From JAIBJN01 sp035461525 (GTDB lineage Bacteria > Actinomycetota > Thermoleophilia > Gaiellales > Gaiellaceae), in NCBI GenBank assembly GCA_035461525.1, contig DATHVD010000060.1:1-32688 (forward strand): a stretch of DNA of 32,688 bases, read 5' to 3'. The position numbers and the translations under genes were made by a program. A model generated the notes under the pieces. That model was given only the letters and a program-made list of their open reading frames with translations. It was not told the origin of the DNA and ran no database searches. The first letter of the stretch is position 1; the number at the start of each line of letters is the position of its first letter. Positions 22,023 through 30,000 of this stretch are shown piece by piece.

Positions 22023-23200
22023 GCCGGGAGGGTAGCGCCGGCGTCCCGCCCTTCGAGCAGGTCCCGGACGCGAACCTGCTCGGTCAGCAGCCGGCGGAAG
22101 CGCCCCGGCTTGCCGGCGACGTACGCGCGGCAGAGCTCGCGGCCCGCCGAGTACGTGAAGATGTGCCCCCGCTGGGACGGCTCGGTGATGAAGCGAATCA
22201 GGTGATCCGCCCACTCCGGCGCCTCGAGTCCCCAGCGCTGGAGGTACGCGTTCGCCTCTGCCTCCCCTGCACCGGCCTCGTGCAGGAGCAACGCCGCGTT
22301 GACGTCCGCCCAGCGGCACGGCTCGTGAGCCCGCTTGACTGAGAGAGCGTGAGCGAGGTCGAGCTCGAGGCCGGCGTCGTGCAGGATCGCGGCGAGCGCC
22401 GGTCCGGCGTCGCCCTCGAGCAGCGCGTACGGGGCGAGCGCGCCGATCCCCTCCGTGACGAGCGTCTGCGGCGTGGGCGCGAGCACGAGCGTCTCCTCGA
22501 GCAGGCCGCGGTCGCGGACGAGCCGCTGCTCCTTGCTGGCGCGCTCTGCGTGGTGGCCGGGGTACGTCTCGTGGGCCGCGAGCACGAGCAGCTCGAACGC
22601 CGAAAGCGGCAGGTCGGCGTTGAGGACGACGCGGCTACGCAGGCCGCCGAGGTAGTCGCAGGAGGCCCACCAGGGCTTGTCGCGCACGATCTCCAGGACG
22701 ACCCGCTCGCCGTCCGGCAGCTCGACGAGGCGGCCCGTCCAGGCGCGCGCCTCCTCGATCACCGCAGCCAGCAGGCTCTCGATCCGGTCGGCGGGCACGA
22801 GGCTCGAGCTCTGCCAGCGCTGGTAGCGCTCGGCCAGCGTCCCCTCGCCGGGAAGCAGCGTCTCGAGCTCCTCGTGCGCGGCCGTGAAGACCGCTTCGTC
22901 CGTGTGGGTCGGCCGTAGGCCGTAGCAGCCCTCCACCTCGTCGGCGTACGAGCAGGGCTCGCCCGCGAGGGCCCCTGCGCAGGCGCGCAGGCCCGCTGCC
23001 TGGTCGCGGAGCCAGCCGTCGTCGAGCTCGTCCAGCAGGCCCTCCGCGTCCGCGACGAGGGCGCGCGGGTCGCGCCGCGGCTCGGCTTCGGCTGCCGCGG
23101 CCAGCTCCGGAGGGCCGAAGTAGGCGTCGACGATCCCCTCGTCGTGCCGGCCGAGCCGCAGCCCCAGCCGGAGGTAGCGCTCCACCGTCGGCGAGATCAC
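21998..23200 (-). CDS. DUF885-family metallopeptidase-like protein
   Basis: Predicted 400 aa from GTG at 23200. The zinc-site motif AAHETYPGHHAER (His210, Glu211, His216) has the HExxPGH form typical of the DUF885 family, relatives of M32/M3-type helical peptidases. A later acidic helix (LLHEAGAGEAEANAYLQRW) and RFITEPSQRGHIFTYSAGREL belong to the same fold. Length is shorter than many secreted DUF885 proteins (~550-600 aa), and there is no signal peptide, so it is probably cytoplasmic. The peptide substrate is unknown. Its start region shares a short divergent gap with the DinG-like helicase, and the LexA box there overlaps its expected -35 position. Confidence 0.82.
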   Translation of the reverse strand: MISPTVERYLRLGLRLGRHDEGIVDAYFGPPELAAAAEAEPRRDPRALVADAEGLLDELDDGWLRDQAAGLRACAGALAGEPCSYADEVEGCYGLRPTHTDEAVFTAAHEELETLLPGEGTLAERYQRWQSSSLVPADRIESLLAAVIEEARAWTGRLVELPDGERVVLEIVRDKPWWASCDYLGGLRSRVVLNADLPLSAFELLVLAAHETYPGHHAERASKEQRLVRDRGLLEETLVLAPTPQTLVTEGIGALAPYALLEGDAGPALAAILHDAGLELDLAHALSVKRAHEPCRWADVNAALLLHEAGAGEAEANAYLQRWGLEAPEWADHLIRFITEPSQRGHIFTYSAGRELCRAYVAGKPGRFRRLLTEQVRVRDLLEGRDAGATLPAWSSGSAS

Positions 23201-23206
23201 GCGCCG

Positions 23207-23212
23207 AGCCTA
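23207..23212 (-). promoter_or_regulatory. -10 box TAGGCT of probable leaderless promoter (DUF885 gene)
   Basis: On the minus strand TAGGCT lies 6 nt before the GTG at 23200. With a 17-nt spacer the -35 position would be 23230-23235, inside the LexA box. Confidence 0.45.
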
Positions 23213-23224
23213 GCCTTCGGTAAG

Positions 23225-23240
23225 GCGAACAGATGTTCGC
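23225..23240. promoter_or_regulatory. LexA-binding site (SOS box)
   Basis: GCGAACAGATGTTCGC is a 16-bp sequence with perfect 6-bp arms around AGAT. Its core CGAACAGATGTTCG fits the Gram-positive/actinobacterial LexA consensus CGAACRNRYGTTCG at every position. It is in the 83-bp divergent gap between the DUF885 gene and the DinG-like helicase and fills the spacer upstream of the TATGCT -10 box. DNA damage should thus induce the helicase, and perhaps the divergent gene. Confidence 0.85.
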
Positions 23241-23246
23241 TATGCT
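23241..23246 (+). promoter_or_regulatory. -10 box TATGCT for the DinG-like helicase gene
   Basis: TATGCT directly follows the LexA box. Transcription would begin near 23253 and run ~30 nt to the ATG at 23284. The expected -35 position (23218-23223) has no good match, as is common for regulated promoters. Confidence 0.5.
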
Positions 23247-23283
23247 GTGCCGACCGGCGCTCCGACTACCCTCGACGTCCCCC

Positions 23284-25158
23284 ATGCGCGCGTTCTTCGG
23301 TCACGGCGGGCGGTTGGCCGCATCGCTTCCGGGCTTCGAGCCCCGGGCCGAGCAGGCCGCGCTCGCGCAGGAGGTGGCCGACGCCTTCGAGCGCGGCGAG
23401 CACCTGCTCGCCGAGGCCGGCACCGGGGTGGGGAAGAGCCTCGCCTACCTGATCCCGGCGCTCGAGTCGGGTGGGCGGGTCGTCGTCGCGACGGCCACGA
23501 AGGCCCTCCAGGAGCAGCTGCTCACCAAGGACGTGCCCACGGCCGCCTGCGCGCTCGGGCGGGAGGTGGACGTCGCCGTCCTCAAGGGCCGCGCCAACTA
23601 CCTCTGCCGCAAGAGCGTCGCGACGCTCGCGCTGCCCCTCTTCCGCACGGCCGAGGACGCGCGCGAGTACGAGCGCCTGCAGGACTGGATCGAGACGACC
23701 GCGACCGGCGACCGCGCCGAGCTCGACTTCGAGCCGCGCGCGGCACTCTGGGCCGAGCTGGCCGTCGGGCCCGACCGCTGCGCGGGACGGCGCTGCCCCT
23801 TCCTCGCCTCCTGCTTCTCCGAGCGGGCGCGCGCCCGCGCGCAGGAGGCCGAGCTCGTGGTCGCCAACCACGCGCTCTACCTCGCCGACCTCGCGCTGCG
23901 GCGGAAGTCCGGCGACGCGGCCGGCATCCTCCCCGACCACGACGCCGTCGTCTTCGACGAGGCGCACCGGCTGGAGGAGGCCGCCGCGGCCTGGTTCGGC
24001 GGGCGCGTCTCGCTCGGGAGCCTGCGGCAGCTCCTGCGTGACGTCGAGCGCGTCTGCCGCGAGGCGCAGACGCCGATTCCCGGGCGCGAGCTCGACGCGA
24101 TTGACCGCCGCGGCGAGGAGCTCCTCTCCGGCCTCGACCCCGGCCGCGGCCGTCGGCGGCTGACCGAGGACGACGCCCGCGCCGCCGCCGCGCCCGCCGG
24201 CGCCCTCGCCGGCGCCCTCGCCCGGCTCGCAGCGTCTCTCCGCGGCCGCGGAGAGGATCACGACCGCCTCGCCCGCCGCTCTCTCGCGGCCGTGGACGAC
24301 GTCGAGACGTGCCTCGACACCGACAGCGAGGACGCGGTCTCGTGGGCGGAGCAGGGAGCCCTCGCGTGGGCGCCGGTGGACGTCTCCGGCGTCCTCCGCG
24401 AGGCGCTCTGGGAGCGCGAGGTCGTCTCCGTCCTCGTCTCGGCGACGCTCGAGCCGCGCTTTCTCCGCCGCCGGCTCGGCCTCGACGAGGCTCGCGAGGT
24501 CACGCTCGCCTCGCCCTACGACTACCGCGAGCAGGCGCTCGTCTACGTCCCCCGCGCCTTCCCCGAGCCCCGCTCGCCGGGCTACGACGCCCGCCTCGCC
24601 GACGAGGTCGTCGCCCTCTGCCGTCTCTCCGAGGGCCGCGCCCTCGTCCTGACGACGTCCTACCGCCAGCTCGAGGAGCTCGCCGAGCGCGCCACCTCCC
24701 GCATCCCCTACGAGGTGCTCGTCCAGGGCTCTGCGCCGCGTGAGCGCCTGCTCGCGCGTTTCCGCGACGACGTGGACTCGGTGCTCCTGGCCACACAGAC
24801 CTTCTGGCAGGGCGTGGACGTCCGCGGGGAATCGCTCTCGCTCCTCGTCATCGACAAGCTCCCGTTCTCGGCGCCCGGCGACCCGCTGCACGAGGCCCGG
24901 TGCGAGCGGATCGCCCGTGAGGGCGGGGACTGGTTCGGAGGGTACGCGCTCCCGACCGCGATCATCCAGCTCCGGCAGGGCTTCGGGCGGCTGATCCGCG
25001 GCCATGACGACCGCGGGGTCGTCGCCCTCCTCGATCCGCGCCTGCGCACGCGCGCGTACGGGAGCCGCTTCCTCGAGGCCCTGCCGCCGGCGCCGCTCGT
25101 CGGGGCTCTGGACGATGTCGCGGGCTTCCTTGGCGCGAGGGCGACCGCGACGGCCTGA
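23284..25158 (+). CDS. DinG/XPD-like ATP-dependent DNA helicase (SOS-controlled)
   Basis: Predicted 624 aa from ATG at 23284. An ATG at 23233 is in frame, but it lies inside the LexA box and upstream of the likely transcription start, so I reject it. Superfamily-2 motifs: Walker A AGTGVGKS (45-52), VVVATATKALQEQLL, DEAH (225-228), LVSATLEP, and QLRQGFGRLIRGHDDRGVVALLD near the end. The iron-sulphur cysteines of the XPD/DinG clan are Cys108, Cys166, Cys171 and Cys177. It is a 5'-3' helicase of the kind that resolves R-loops, D-loops and replication blocks. The perfect SOS box upstream agrees with din (damage-inducible) control. No exonuclease domain is fused to it, unlike Bacillus DinG. Confidence 0.93.
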   Translation: MRAFFGHGGRLAASLPGFEPRAEQAALAQEVADAFERGEHLLAEAGTGVGKSLAYLIPALESGGRVVVATATKALQEQLLTKDVPTAACALGREVDVAVLKGRANYLCRKSVATLALPLFRTAEDAREYERLQDWIETTATGDRAELDFEPRAALWAELAVGPDRCAGRRCPFLASCFSERARARAQEAELVVANHALYLADLALRRKSGDAAGILPDHDAVVFDEAHRLEEAAAAWFGGRVSLGSLRQLLRDVERVCREAQTPIPGRELDAIDRRGEELLSGLDPGRGRRRLTEDDARAAAAPAGALAGALARLAASLRGRGEDHDRLARRSLAAVDDVETCLDTDSEDAVSWAEQGALAWAPVDVSGVLREALWEREVVSVLVSATLEPRFLRRRLGLDEAREVTLASPYDYREQALVYVPRAFPEPRSPGYDARLADEVVALCRLSEGRALVLTTSYRQLEELAERATSRIPYEVLVQGSAPRERLLARFRDDVDSVLLATQTFWQGVDVRGESLSLLVIDKLPFSAPGDPLHEARCERIAREGGDWFGGYALPTAIIQLRQGFGRLIRGHDDRGVVALLDPRLRTRAYGSRFLEALPPAPLVGALDDVAGFLGARATATA

Positions 25159-25164
25159 TACCGT
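25159..25164 (+). promoter_or_regulatory. -10 box TACCGT before the DUF3105 gene
   Basis: TACCGT starts right after the helicase stop codon and is 7 nt from the GTG at 25172. It fits the TANNNT leaderless pattern, but two of the three free bases are C, so it is among the weaker examples. Confidence 0.35.
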
Positions 25165-25171
25165 TTTCCCA

Positions 25172-25846
25172 GTGCCCGACAAGAACCGCGTTCCGACCCC
25201 CCCGAAGCGTCCCGTCCAGGCTCCGAAGGCCTACAAGGCCGAGCACGACCCGCGGCGCTCGCGCCTCATCTTCGTGGTCGTCGCCGCCTTGATCGTCGTC
25301 GCGGCGGCCGCGGTCGGCATCGGCTTCATCATGAGCGGGGGCTCGGACGAGAGCGGCGGCGCCGTCGGCGACGGCACGTGCCAGCGGCAGACGTTCGAGG
25401 CGCAGGAGGCGACCCACGTCGAGGAGCTCCCCGCGGACTTCGACTACAACTCGACGCCGCCCACGAGCGGCTACCACAGCGCGCAGACGGCGATCTGGAA
25501 CCTCTACGACCAGCCCGTGCCGTCGATCCACTACCTCCACAACATGGAGCACGGCGGCGTCGTCGTCCAGTACGGCAGCAACACGCCGGCCGAGACGGTG
25601 CAGCGGCTCGGCAACTGGTACGACCAGGACACCCGCGGCCTGATCGTCGCCCCGACGATGCCCGAGCTCGAGGAGGCCGACGCGGTGCTCGCGGACGAGA
25701 TCGTCGCGACGTCGTGGACGCACATGCTCCGCTGCTCCGACTTCGACGAGGGGGCCCTCGACGACTTCGTGAACGACTTCCGCGGTCCCCAGGGCGACGC
25801 GCCCGAGAAGTTCCCGCTCGACACCCTCCGACAGGGGGCGAACTGA
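25172..25846 (+). CDS. DUF3105-family membrane-anchored extracytoplasmic protein
   Basis: Predicted 224 aa from GTG at 25172. A basic N-terminus is followed by one membrane helix (about 31-54), so the rest is outside the cell. The domain carries the strongly conserved YNSTPPTSGYHS, SIHYLHNMEHGGVVVQY (His123, His127) and a later ATSWTHMLRC; Cys70 and this second Cys may form a disulphide. The His-rich HNMEHGG motif is typical of DUF3105, a family frequent in Actinobacteria with no settled function. Metal binding is a reasonable guess. The start chosen puts a GTG 13 nt after the helicase stop; the frame is open upstream but only as overlap with the helicase gene. Confidence 0.9.
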   Translation: MPDKNRVPTPPKRPVQAPKAYKAEHDPRRSRLIFVVVAALIVVAAAAVGIGFIMSGGSDESGGAVGDGTCQRQTFEAQEATHVEELPADFDYNSTPPTSGYHSAQTAIWNLYDQPVPSIHYLHNMEHGGVVVQYGSNTPAETVQRLGNWYDQDTRGLIVAPTMPELEEADAVLADEIVATSWTHMLRCSDFDEGALDDFVNDFRGPQGDAPEKFPLDTLRQGAN

Positions 25847-25892
25847 TGGGCCGCGGGCGGCGCTTACCCGACGCGACTCCCTAGCTCCGCGC

Positions 25893-25975
25893 GCCGGGGT
25901 GGCGGAACGGTAGACGCGGGGGGCTTAAAACCCTCTGCCCGCAAGGGCGTGTGAGTTCGACTCTCACCCCCGGCA
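25893..25975 (+). tRNA. tRNA-Leu (anticodon UAA)
   Basis: The 83-nt class II tRNA has a perfect 7-bp acceptor stem (GCCGGGG with CCCCGGC), the anticodon loop CTTAAAA giving UAA, a long variable arm (TGCCCGCAAGGGCG) and a T loop TTCGACT. The discriminator is A at 25975, as expected for leucine. CCA is not encoded and must be added. No clear promoter or terminator is seen, and the following 129 bp to the next gene hold only its ribosome-binding site. Confidence 0.95.
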
Positions 25976-26104
25976 TTTCGTTCCCAAGACTCTCCAAACG
26001 TCCAGAAAACTACGCGAGCCCTTGGAATCGGGCGCGGAAAGGATCATCCTTGACCCGCCATGCCCCGCGGCCCTCGCGGAGCTCGAATCTGGGAAGGGAG
26101 CACG

Positions 26105-27931
26105 ATGAACGTTCGGCGCGCAGCGAGGAGCTTCTCGGGCCTCCTCGTCTTCGCAGCCGCCGCGGCGACTCTCGGCGCGGGGCCGGCGACGGCCTCGACG
26201 ACGCCGTCGCCGAGCAGTCTGCAAGGCGAATGCCCCACAGTCATGTCCCTCGGCGAGATCTCGACCGGAATGAAGGGGACGGCCCTCTCCGTGACGAGCG
26301 GGCGCAACCCGGTCACGCTCAACGCGGAGGCCCTCGGGGTGCTACGCGACGCCGTCGGGCCCGGCCGTGACATCATCGTCGTCAACCTCTCCGGCAGCGC
26401 GGTCACGGCCGCCGGAGGCCTCTGGGCCGGCGCCTCCGGCTCGCCGGTCTTCTTCAAGGACTCGGTCACGGGCGCGTACGAGGTCGCCGGAGCGATCGCC
26501 TACGGGCTGGCCGGCGGCGGCTCCACGCTCGCCGGGCTCACGCCGGCCGCGGACATGGCCGAGCTCCTCTCGTCCGGCGCCGGCGGCGCGCTCGCGCTCG
26601 AGCGGGAGGAGATCGAGGTGCCTCTCCGGCTGGCGTCCCGCATGGCCGAGGCGGCCGGGCTCTCCGTCGCCGAGGCCGGCTCGCTGACGAGGCTCCTGAC
26701 GCCGCTCTCGGCGTCGGGCCTGAACAGCCGCGGGCTGGCGCGCATGCGCGCTGCGATCCAGCGGGAGAACCTGGCCTTCCTCCCGTACATGGGCTCGTCG
26801 GCCTCCACGAACCCGCCGAACCCGACCGGGAAGCTCCGTGCAGGCGACTCCTTCGCAGCCGCGATCTCGCTCGGCGACGTCACGGTCGCCGGCGTCGGGA
26901 CGACGACCTGGGTCTGCGGGGGCAAGGTGCTCGCGTTCGGGCACCCGTTCGACTGGACGGGGGAGACGACGCTCGCGGCCCGGGCTGCCGACACGATCAC
27001 GATCGTCAAGGACCCCGTCTGGGGCTCCTACAAGCTCGCCAACGTCGCCGAGAGCGTCGGGACGGTGACGCAGGACCGCCTCGCCGGGATCGCCGGCACG
27101 ATCGGCGCCGCGCCTCCCACCTCGCCGGTGACCTCGGCGGTCACGGACCTCGACACCGGCAAGAGCCGCACGGGCCGAAGCGACGCCGTCATGCCGCAGT
27201 TCCTGCCGTGGCTCTCGTTCATGCACCTCTTCCAGTCGATCGACGTCACGATCGACCGGATCGGGCAGGGAAGCTCCGAGATCGCCTACAGGATCCGCGG
27301 CACGCGCGAGAGCGGCGAGCCGTGGGAGTACAACCGCGCGAACCGCTACGTGTCACCGTGGGACATCTCCTTCGACTCGGTCTGGGAGGTCGCCACCGAC
27401 GCCGAGATCCTCGCCGGCTTCGAGGGCGAGGACATCACCGTCACGGACATCGACGTCGCCAAGCTCGACATCGAGCAGGCGCTCAAGCAGTACCGGATCG
27501 CGAAGGTTCTCGCGTGGAACGGAAAGAAGTACGCCTCGTCCGAGGTCATCCGCGCGAAGGCCGGCAAGCTGATCAGGCTGCGCATCTCCCTCAAGGGGCC
27601 GGAGAAGGGCGGCCTGACCACGATCGACACCTCCGTGCGCGTGCCCAAGAACATGAGGAGGCCCGGGCTCCTGGAGGTCGGCGGCGGCGGAGGCGGCTTC
27701 GAGGACGAGGTCTGCTTCTTCTTCGACTGCGAGGAGCTCGGGGAAGGCGACGAGGGCGACGAGCCCACGTTCGACGAGGTCCTCGCCCAGCTCGAGGCGC
27801 TCCCGCGCGCGGACTCGCTCACCGTTCGCCTGCGCAACCTCTCGAACCGGAAGGTCCGCGCCCAGACGACGCGCCAGCTCGACGCGGTCGTGACCGGCGC
27901 ACGACTCTTCGTGGTTCGGATCACGGGCTGA
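26105..27931 (+). CDS. Secreted SpoIVB-type (S55) peptidase-domain protein
   Basis: Predicted 608 aa from ATG at 26105, with AAGGGAG upstream. A signal peptide ends near residue 30 (PATA-S). Residues ~45-155 match the S55 domain of SpoIVB-like proteins: ISTGMKGTALSV, AEALGVLRDAVGPGRDIIVVNLSG and the active-site GASGSPVFF (109-117, Ser111/Ser113) followed by GAIAYGL and GLTPAADM. A later VLAFGHPFDWTGETTLAARAADTI also belongs to this family. The C-terminal ~250 residues are a poorly known extracellular part with a glycine-rich and acidic stretch (GGGGGGFEDEVCFFFDCEELGEGDEGDE). In spore formers SpoIVB cuts a sporulation partner; this window has no sporulation genes, so the target is unknown and it may be a housekeeping envelope protein. 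Confidence 0.82.
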   Translation: MNVRRAARSFSGLLVFAAAAATLGAGPATASTTPSPSSLQGECPTVMSLGEISTGMKGTALSVTSGRNPVTLNAEALGVLRDAVGPGRDIIVVNLSGSAVTAAGGLWAGASGSPVFFKDSVTGAYEVAGAIAYGLAGGGSTLAGLTPAADMAELLSSGAGGALALEREEIEVPLRLASRMAEAAGLSVAEAGSLTRLLTPLSASGLNSRGLARMRAAIQRENLAFLPYMGSSASTNPPNPTGKLRAGDSFAAAISLGDVTVAGVGTTTWVCGGKVLAFGHPFDWTGETTLAARAADTITIVKDPVWGSYKLANVAESVGTVTQDRLAGIAGTIGAAPPTSPVTSAVTDLDTGKSRTGRSDAVMPQFLPWLSFMHLFQSIDVTIDRIGQGSSEIAYRIRGTRESGEPWEYNRANRYVSPWDISFDSVWEVATDAEILAGFEGEDITVTDIDVAKLDIEQALKQYRIAKVLAWNGKKYASSEVIRAKAGKLIRLRISLKGPEKGGLTTIDTSVRVPKNMRRPGLLEVGGGGGGFEDEVCFFFDCEELGEGDEGDEPTFDEVLAQLEALPRADSLTVRLRNLSNRKVRAQTTRQLDAVVTGARLFVVRITG

Positions 27932-27968
27932 GCGTCGCGGCCCGCTCGAAGCGGGGAGAATCGCGTCG

Positions 27969-28292
27969 ATGATCTTCGTCGGCGCGGTTCTCCTCGCCCT
28001 CTTCGTCCTCCCGAGCCCCTGGGGAATCGTCGCCGTGGGCGTCGCGGGCGTGATCGAGGTCGGTGAGACGTTCTTCTGGCTCTGGCTCTCCCGGCGTGGC
28101 CGCGTGCGGATGGGCCCGGAGACGATCGTCGGCTCGATCGGCGTCGTCGCCGCCTCGTGCCGCCCCGTCGGGCAGGTCCGCCTCCAGGGCGAGCTCTGGT
28201 CCGCGCGCTGCCCCGAAGGAGCCGACGAGGGCGAGCGCGTCCGCGTCGCGGGCCTCGAGGGAAACACGCTCCTCGTGGAGCCGGCTGCGTAG
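27969..28292 (+). CDS. NfeD-like membrane protein
   Basis: Predicted 107 aa from ATG at 27969, 37 nt after the peptidase gene. Two membrane helices (about 3-17 and 18-40) are followed by a small beta-rich domain, about 50-105, of the NfeD OB fold: ETIVGSIGVVAASCRPVGQVRLQGELWSARCPEGADEGERVRVAGLEGNTLLVEPA. Such proteins normally pair with a stomatin or a ClpP-like membrane serine protease; neither is adjacent, and the neighbour is the secreted S55 protein. They are thought to help membrane proteolysis or organise membrane domains. A GAGAAT box 7 nt before the ATG resembles the leaderless -10 pattern weakly, so it could be transcribed alone or read through from the peptidase gene. Confidence 0.85.
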   Translation: MIFVGAVLLALFVLPSPWGIVAVGVAGVIEVGETFFWLWLSRRGRVRMGPETIVGSIGVVAASCRPVGQVRLQGELWSARCPEGADEGERVRVAGLEGNTLLVEPAA

Positions 28293-28295
28293 ACT
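28290..28295 (+). promoter_or_regulatory. -10 box TAGACT of probable leaderless promoter (dehydrogenase gene)
   Basis: TAGACT overlaps the stop codon of the NfeD-like gene and is 7 nt before the ATG at 28303. Confidence 0.45.
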
Positions 28296-28302
28296 TGCTC
28301 CC

Positions 28303-29601
28303 ATGGCCGCGGCAGACAGGGCGGCGACCGTCTGGGCCGGCCCGTTTCCACCCGAGCTCGACGACCCGCTCTTCCGGCAGGCGGTCGGCCAGTTCGACCT
28401 CGTCGCCGAACGCGCCGGCGTCTGGGACGCCTTCGGCGAGGTCTTGCGCGTGCCCGAGCGGGCGCTCGCCGTCGCCGTGCCGGTCGCGCTCGACGACGGC
28501 TCCCTGTCCGTCTTCCCCGGCTACCGCGTCCAGCACTCGAGCGTCCTCGGGCCGACCAAGGGCGGCGTCCGCTACGACACCGCCGTCACCATGGGCGAGT
28601 GCGCCGCCCTCGCCATGTGGATGACGTGGAAGTGCGCGCTCCTGCGCCTCCCCTACGGCGGCGCGAAGGGCGGCGTCCGCTGCAACCCGCGCAGCCTGTC
28701 CCGCCGCGAGCTCGAGCGGCTGACGCGGCGCTTCACCGCCGAGCTCCTGCCGCTCATCGGCCCGCAGCGCGACATCCCCGCCCCGGACATGGCGACGGAC
28801 GCGCAGACGATGGCCTGGATGATGGACACGTACTCGATGCAGGTCGGCCACGCCGTGCCGGAGATCGTCACCGGCAAGCCGCTCTCGGTCGGCGGCTCGG
28901 TCCTCCGTCCCGAGGCGACCGGGATCGGCGTCGTCATGGTGATCGAGGAGGCGGTGGAGCGGCTCGGCTGGAGCCTGGACGGGCTCGCCTGCGTCGTCCA
29001 GGGCTGCGGCAAGGTCGGCGGCGTGGCCGCGCACGAGCTGGCCGAGCGCGGCGCGCGGATCGTGGGCGTCTCGGACATCGGCGGCGGCGTGTACGCGCCC
29101 GGGGGGCTCGAGCTCGACGCGCTCGACGCCTGGCGGCGCGAGCACGGCGAGGTCGCCGGCTTCCCCGACGGCGAGGAGGTCACGAACGCCGAGCTCCTCG
29201 AGCTCGCCTGCGACGTGCTCGTGCTGGCGGCGGCCGAGAAGCAGCTCACCGCCGAGAACGCGGGCCGCGTCGCCGCTCGGCTCGTCGCCGAGGGCGCGAA
29301 CGGGCCGACCACGCTCGAGGCCGACGAGATCCTCGCCGACCGCGGCATCGTCGTCCTGCCCGACGTCCTCACGAACGCAGGCGGCGTCGCCGTCTCCTAC
29401 TTCGAGTGGGTGCAGGACCTCCAGCGGCTCTTCTGGGACGCGGACGAGATCCGCGCCCGCCTCGGTGAGCTCATGCGTGCAGCGGTCGCGCGCGCCTGGG
29501 CGCACTCCGAGAGCGATGGCCTGACGCTCCGTTCGGCCGCGCTCGTCCTCGCGGTCCGCCACGTGGCGGCCGCGCTGCGCGCGCGGGGGATCCACCCGTG
29601 A
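28303..29601 (+). CDS. Glutamate dehydrogenase (Glu/Leu/Phe/Val dehydrogenase family)
   Basis: Predicted 432 aa from ATG at 28303. The substrate domain has FPGYRVQHSSVLGPTKGGVRYD and MTWKCALLRLPYGGAKGGVRCNP, where Lys110 and Lys122 are the conserved substrate-binding and catalytic lysines. DIPAPDMATDAQTMAWMMDTYS and VTGKPLSVGGS follow. The nucleotide domain has VVQGCGKVGGVAAHELAERGARIVGVSDIGGGVY, and VLVLAAAEKQLTAENA with VAEGANGPTT completes the site. It reversibly converts glutamate to 2-oxoglutarate and ammonia with NAD(P). The length near 430 aa points to the hexameric class common in Actinobacteria and archaea. A twin-CBS protein overlaps its 3' end by 4 nt, which hints at allosteric control by adenylates. 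Confidence 0.92.
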   Translation: MAAADRAATVWAGPFPPELDDPLFRQAVGQFDLVAERAGVWDAFGEVLRVPERALAVAVPVALDDGSLSVFPGYRVQHSSVLGPTKGGVRYDTAVTMGECAALAMWMTWKCALLRLPYGGAKGGVRCNPRSLSRRELERLTRRFTAELLPLIGPQRDIPAPDMATDAQTMAWMMDTYSMQVGHAVPEIVTGKPLSVGGSVLRPEATGIGVVMVIEEAVERLGWSLDGLACVVQGCGKVGGVAAHELAERGARIVGVSDIGGGVYAPGGLELDALDAWRREHGEVAGFPDGEEVTNAELLELACDVLVLAAAEKQLTAENAGRVAARLVAEGANGPTTLEADEILADRGIVVLPDVLTNAGGVAVSYFEWVQDLQRLFWDADEIRARLGELMRAAVARAWAHSESDGLTLRSAALVLAVRHVAAALRARGIHP

Positions 29602-29999
29602 AGGTGCGCGAGGCCCTCGTCTCCGACCCACGGGTGGTCGCGCCCGACACGCCCGCGCCGAAGGTCGCGGCCATCCTCGCCAGGCCTCACGTCGAGAGCG
29701 TCCTCGTCGTCGACGGCGACCGGCTGGCCGGCTGCGTGACGACCGACGGCATCGTCGCCGCTCTCGCCGAGGGCCGGGACGTGGCTGCTCTCACCGCGGG
29801 GGATCTAGCCGACCCGGACGTGACCGCGGTCGGGCCGGACACCGATCTCGGCGAGGCGCTGCACGTGATGGCCGAGAACGGCCTCGAGCGGCTCGCAGTC
29901 GTCGAGGGCGGCCGCCTGCTCGGCGTCCTCCCGCGGGAGCCGGTCGTGCGCCGCCTCGCCGAGGACGAGCCGCCGCCGCTCCCCGACGACGACGGGTGA
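29598..29999 (+). CDS. Twin-CBS-domain protein
   Basis: Predicted 133 aa from GTG at 29598, overlapping the dehydrogenase stop as GTGA. It is composed almost entirely of two CBS motifs: MKVREALVSDPRVVAPDTPAPKVAAILARPHVESVLVVDGDRLAGCVTTDGIVAAL and AGDLADPDVTAVGPDTDLGEALHVMAENGLERLAVVEGGRLLGVLPREPVVRRLAED. CBS pairs form a cleft that binds AMP, ATP, SAM or NAD. With no effector domain of its own it should regulate a partner, most simply the coupled glutamate dehydrogenase or the lipid enzyme after it. The acidic, proline-rich end (DEPPPLPDDDG) is probably disordered. Confidence 0.9.
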   Translation: MKVREALVSDPRVVAPDTPAPKVAAILARPHVESVLVVDGDRLAGCVTTDGIVAALAEGRDVAALTAGDLADPDVTAVGPDTDLGEALHVMAENGLERLAVVEGGRLLGVLPREPVVRRLAEDEPPPLPDDDG

Positions 30000-30000
30000 C

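Noticed and set aside
23233..23283. Earlier ATG at 23233 as start of the DinG-like helicase
   Set aside because: It lies within the LexA box and upstream of the expected transcription start; the protein family signal begins after 23284.
26107..26114. GAACGTTC-type palindrome near 26109 as a second LexA site
   Set aside because: The half-sites have no 4-bp spacer and the sequence is inside the coding start of the S55 gene; it does not fit the LexA consensus.
27346..29631. Minus-strand open frame of about 760 codons across the S55, NfeD and dehydrogenase genes
   Set aside because: It spans three genes and their gaps on the opposite strand, with no conserved motif.
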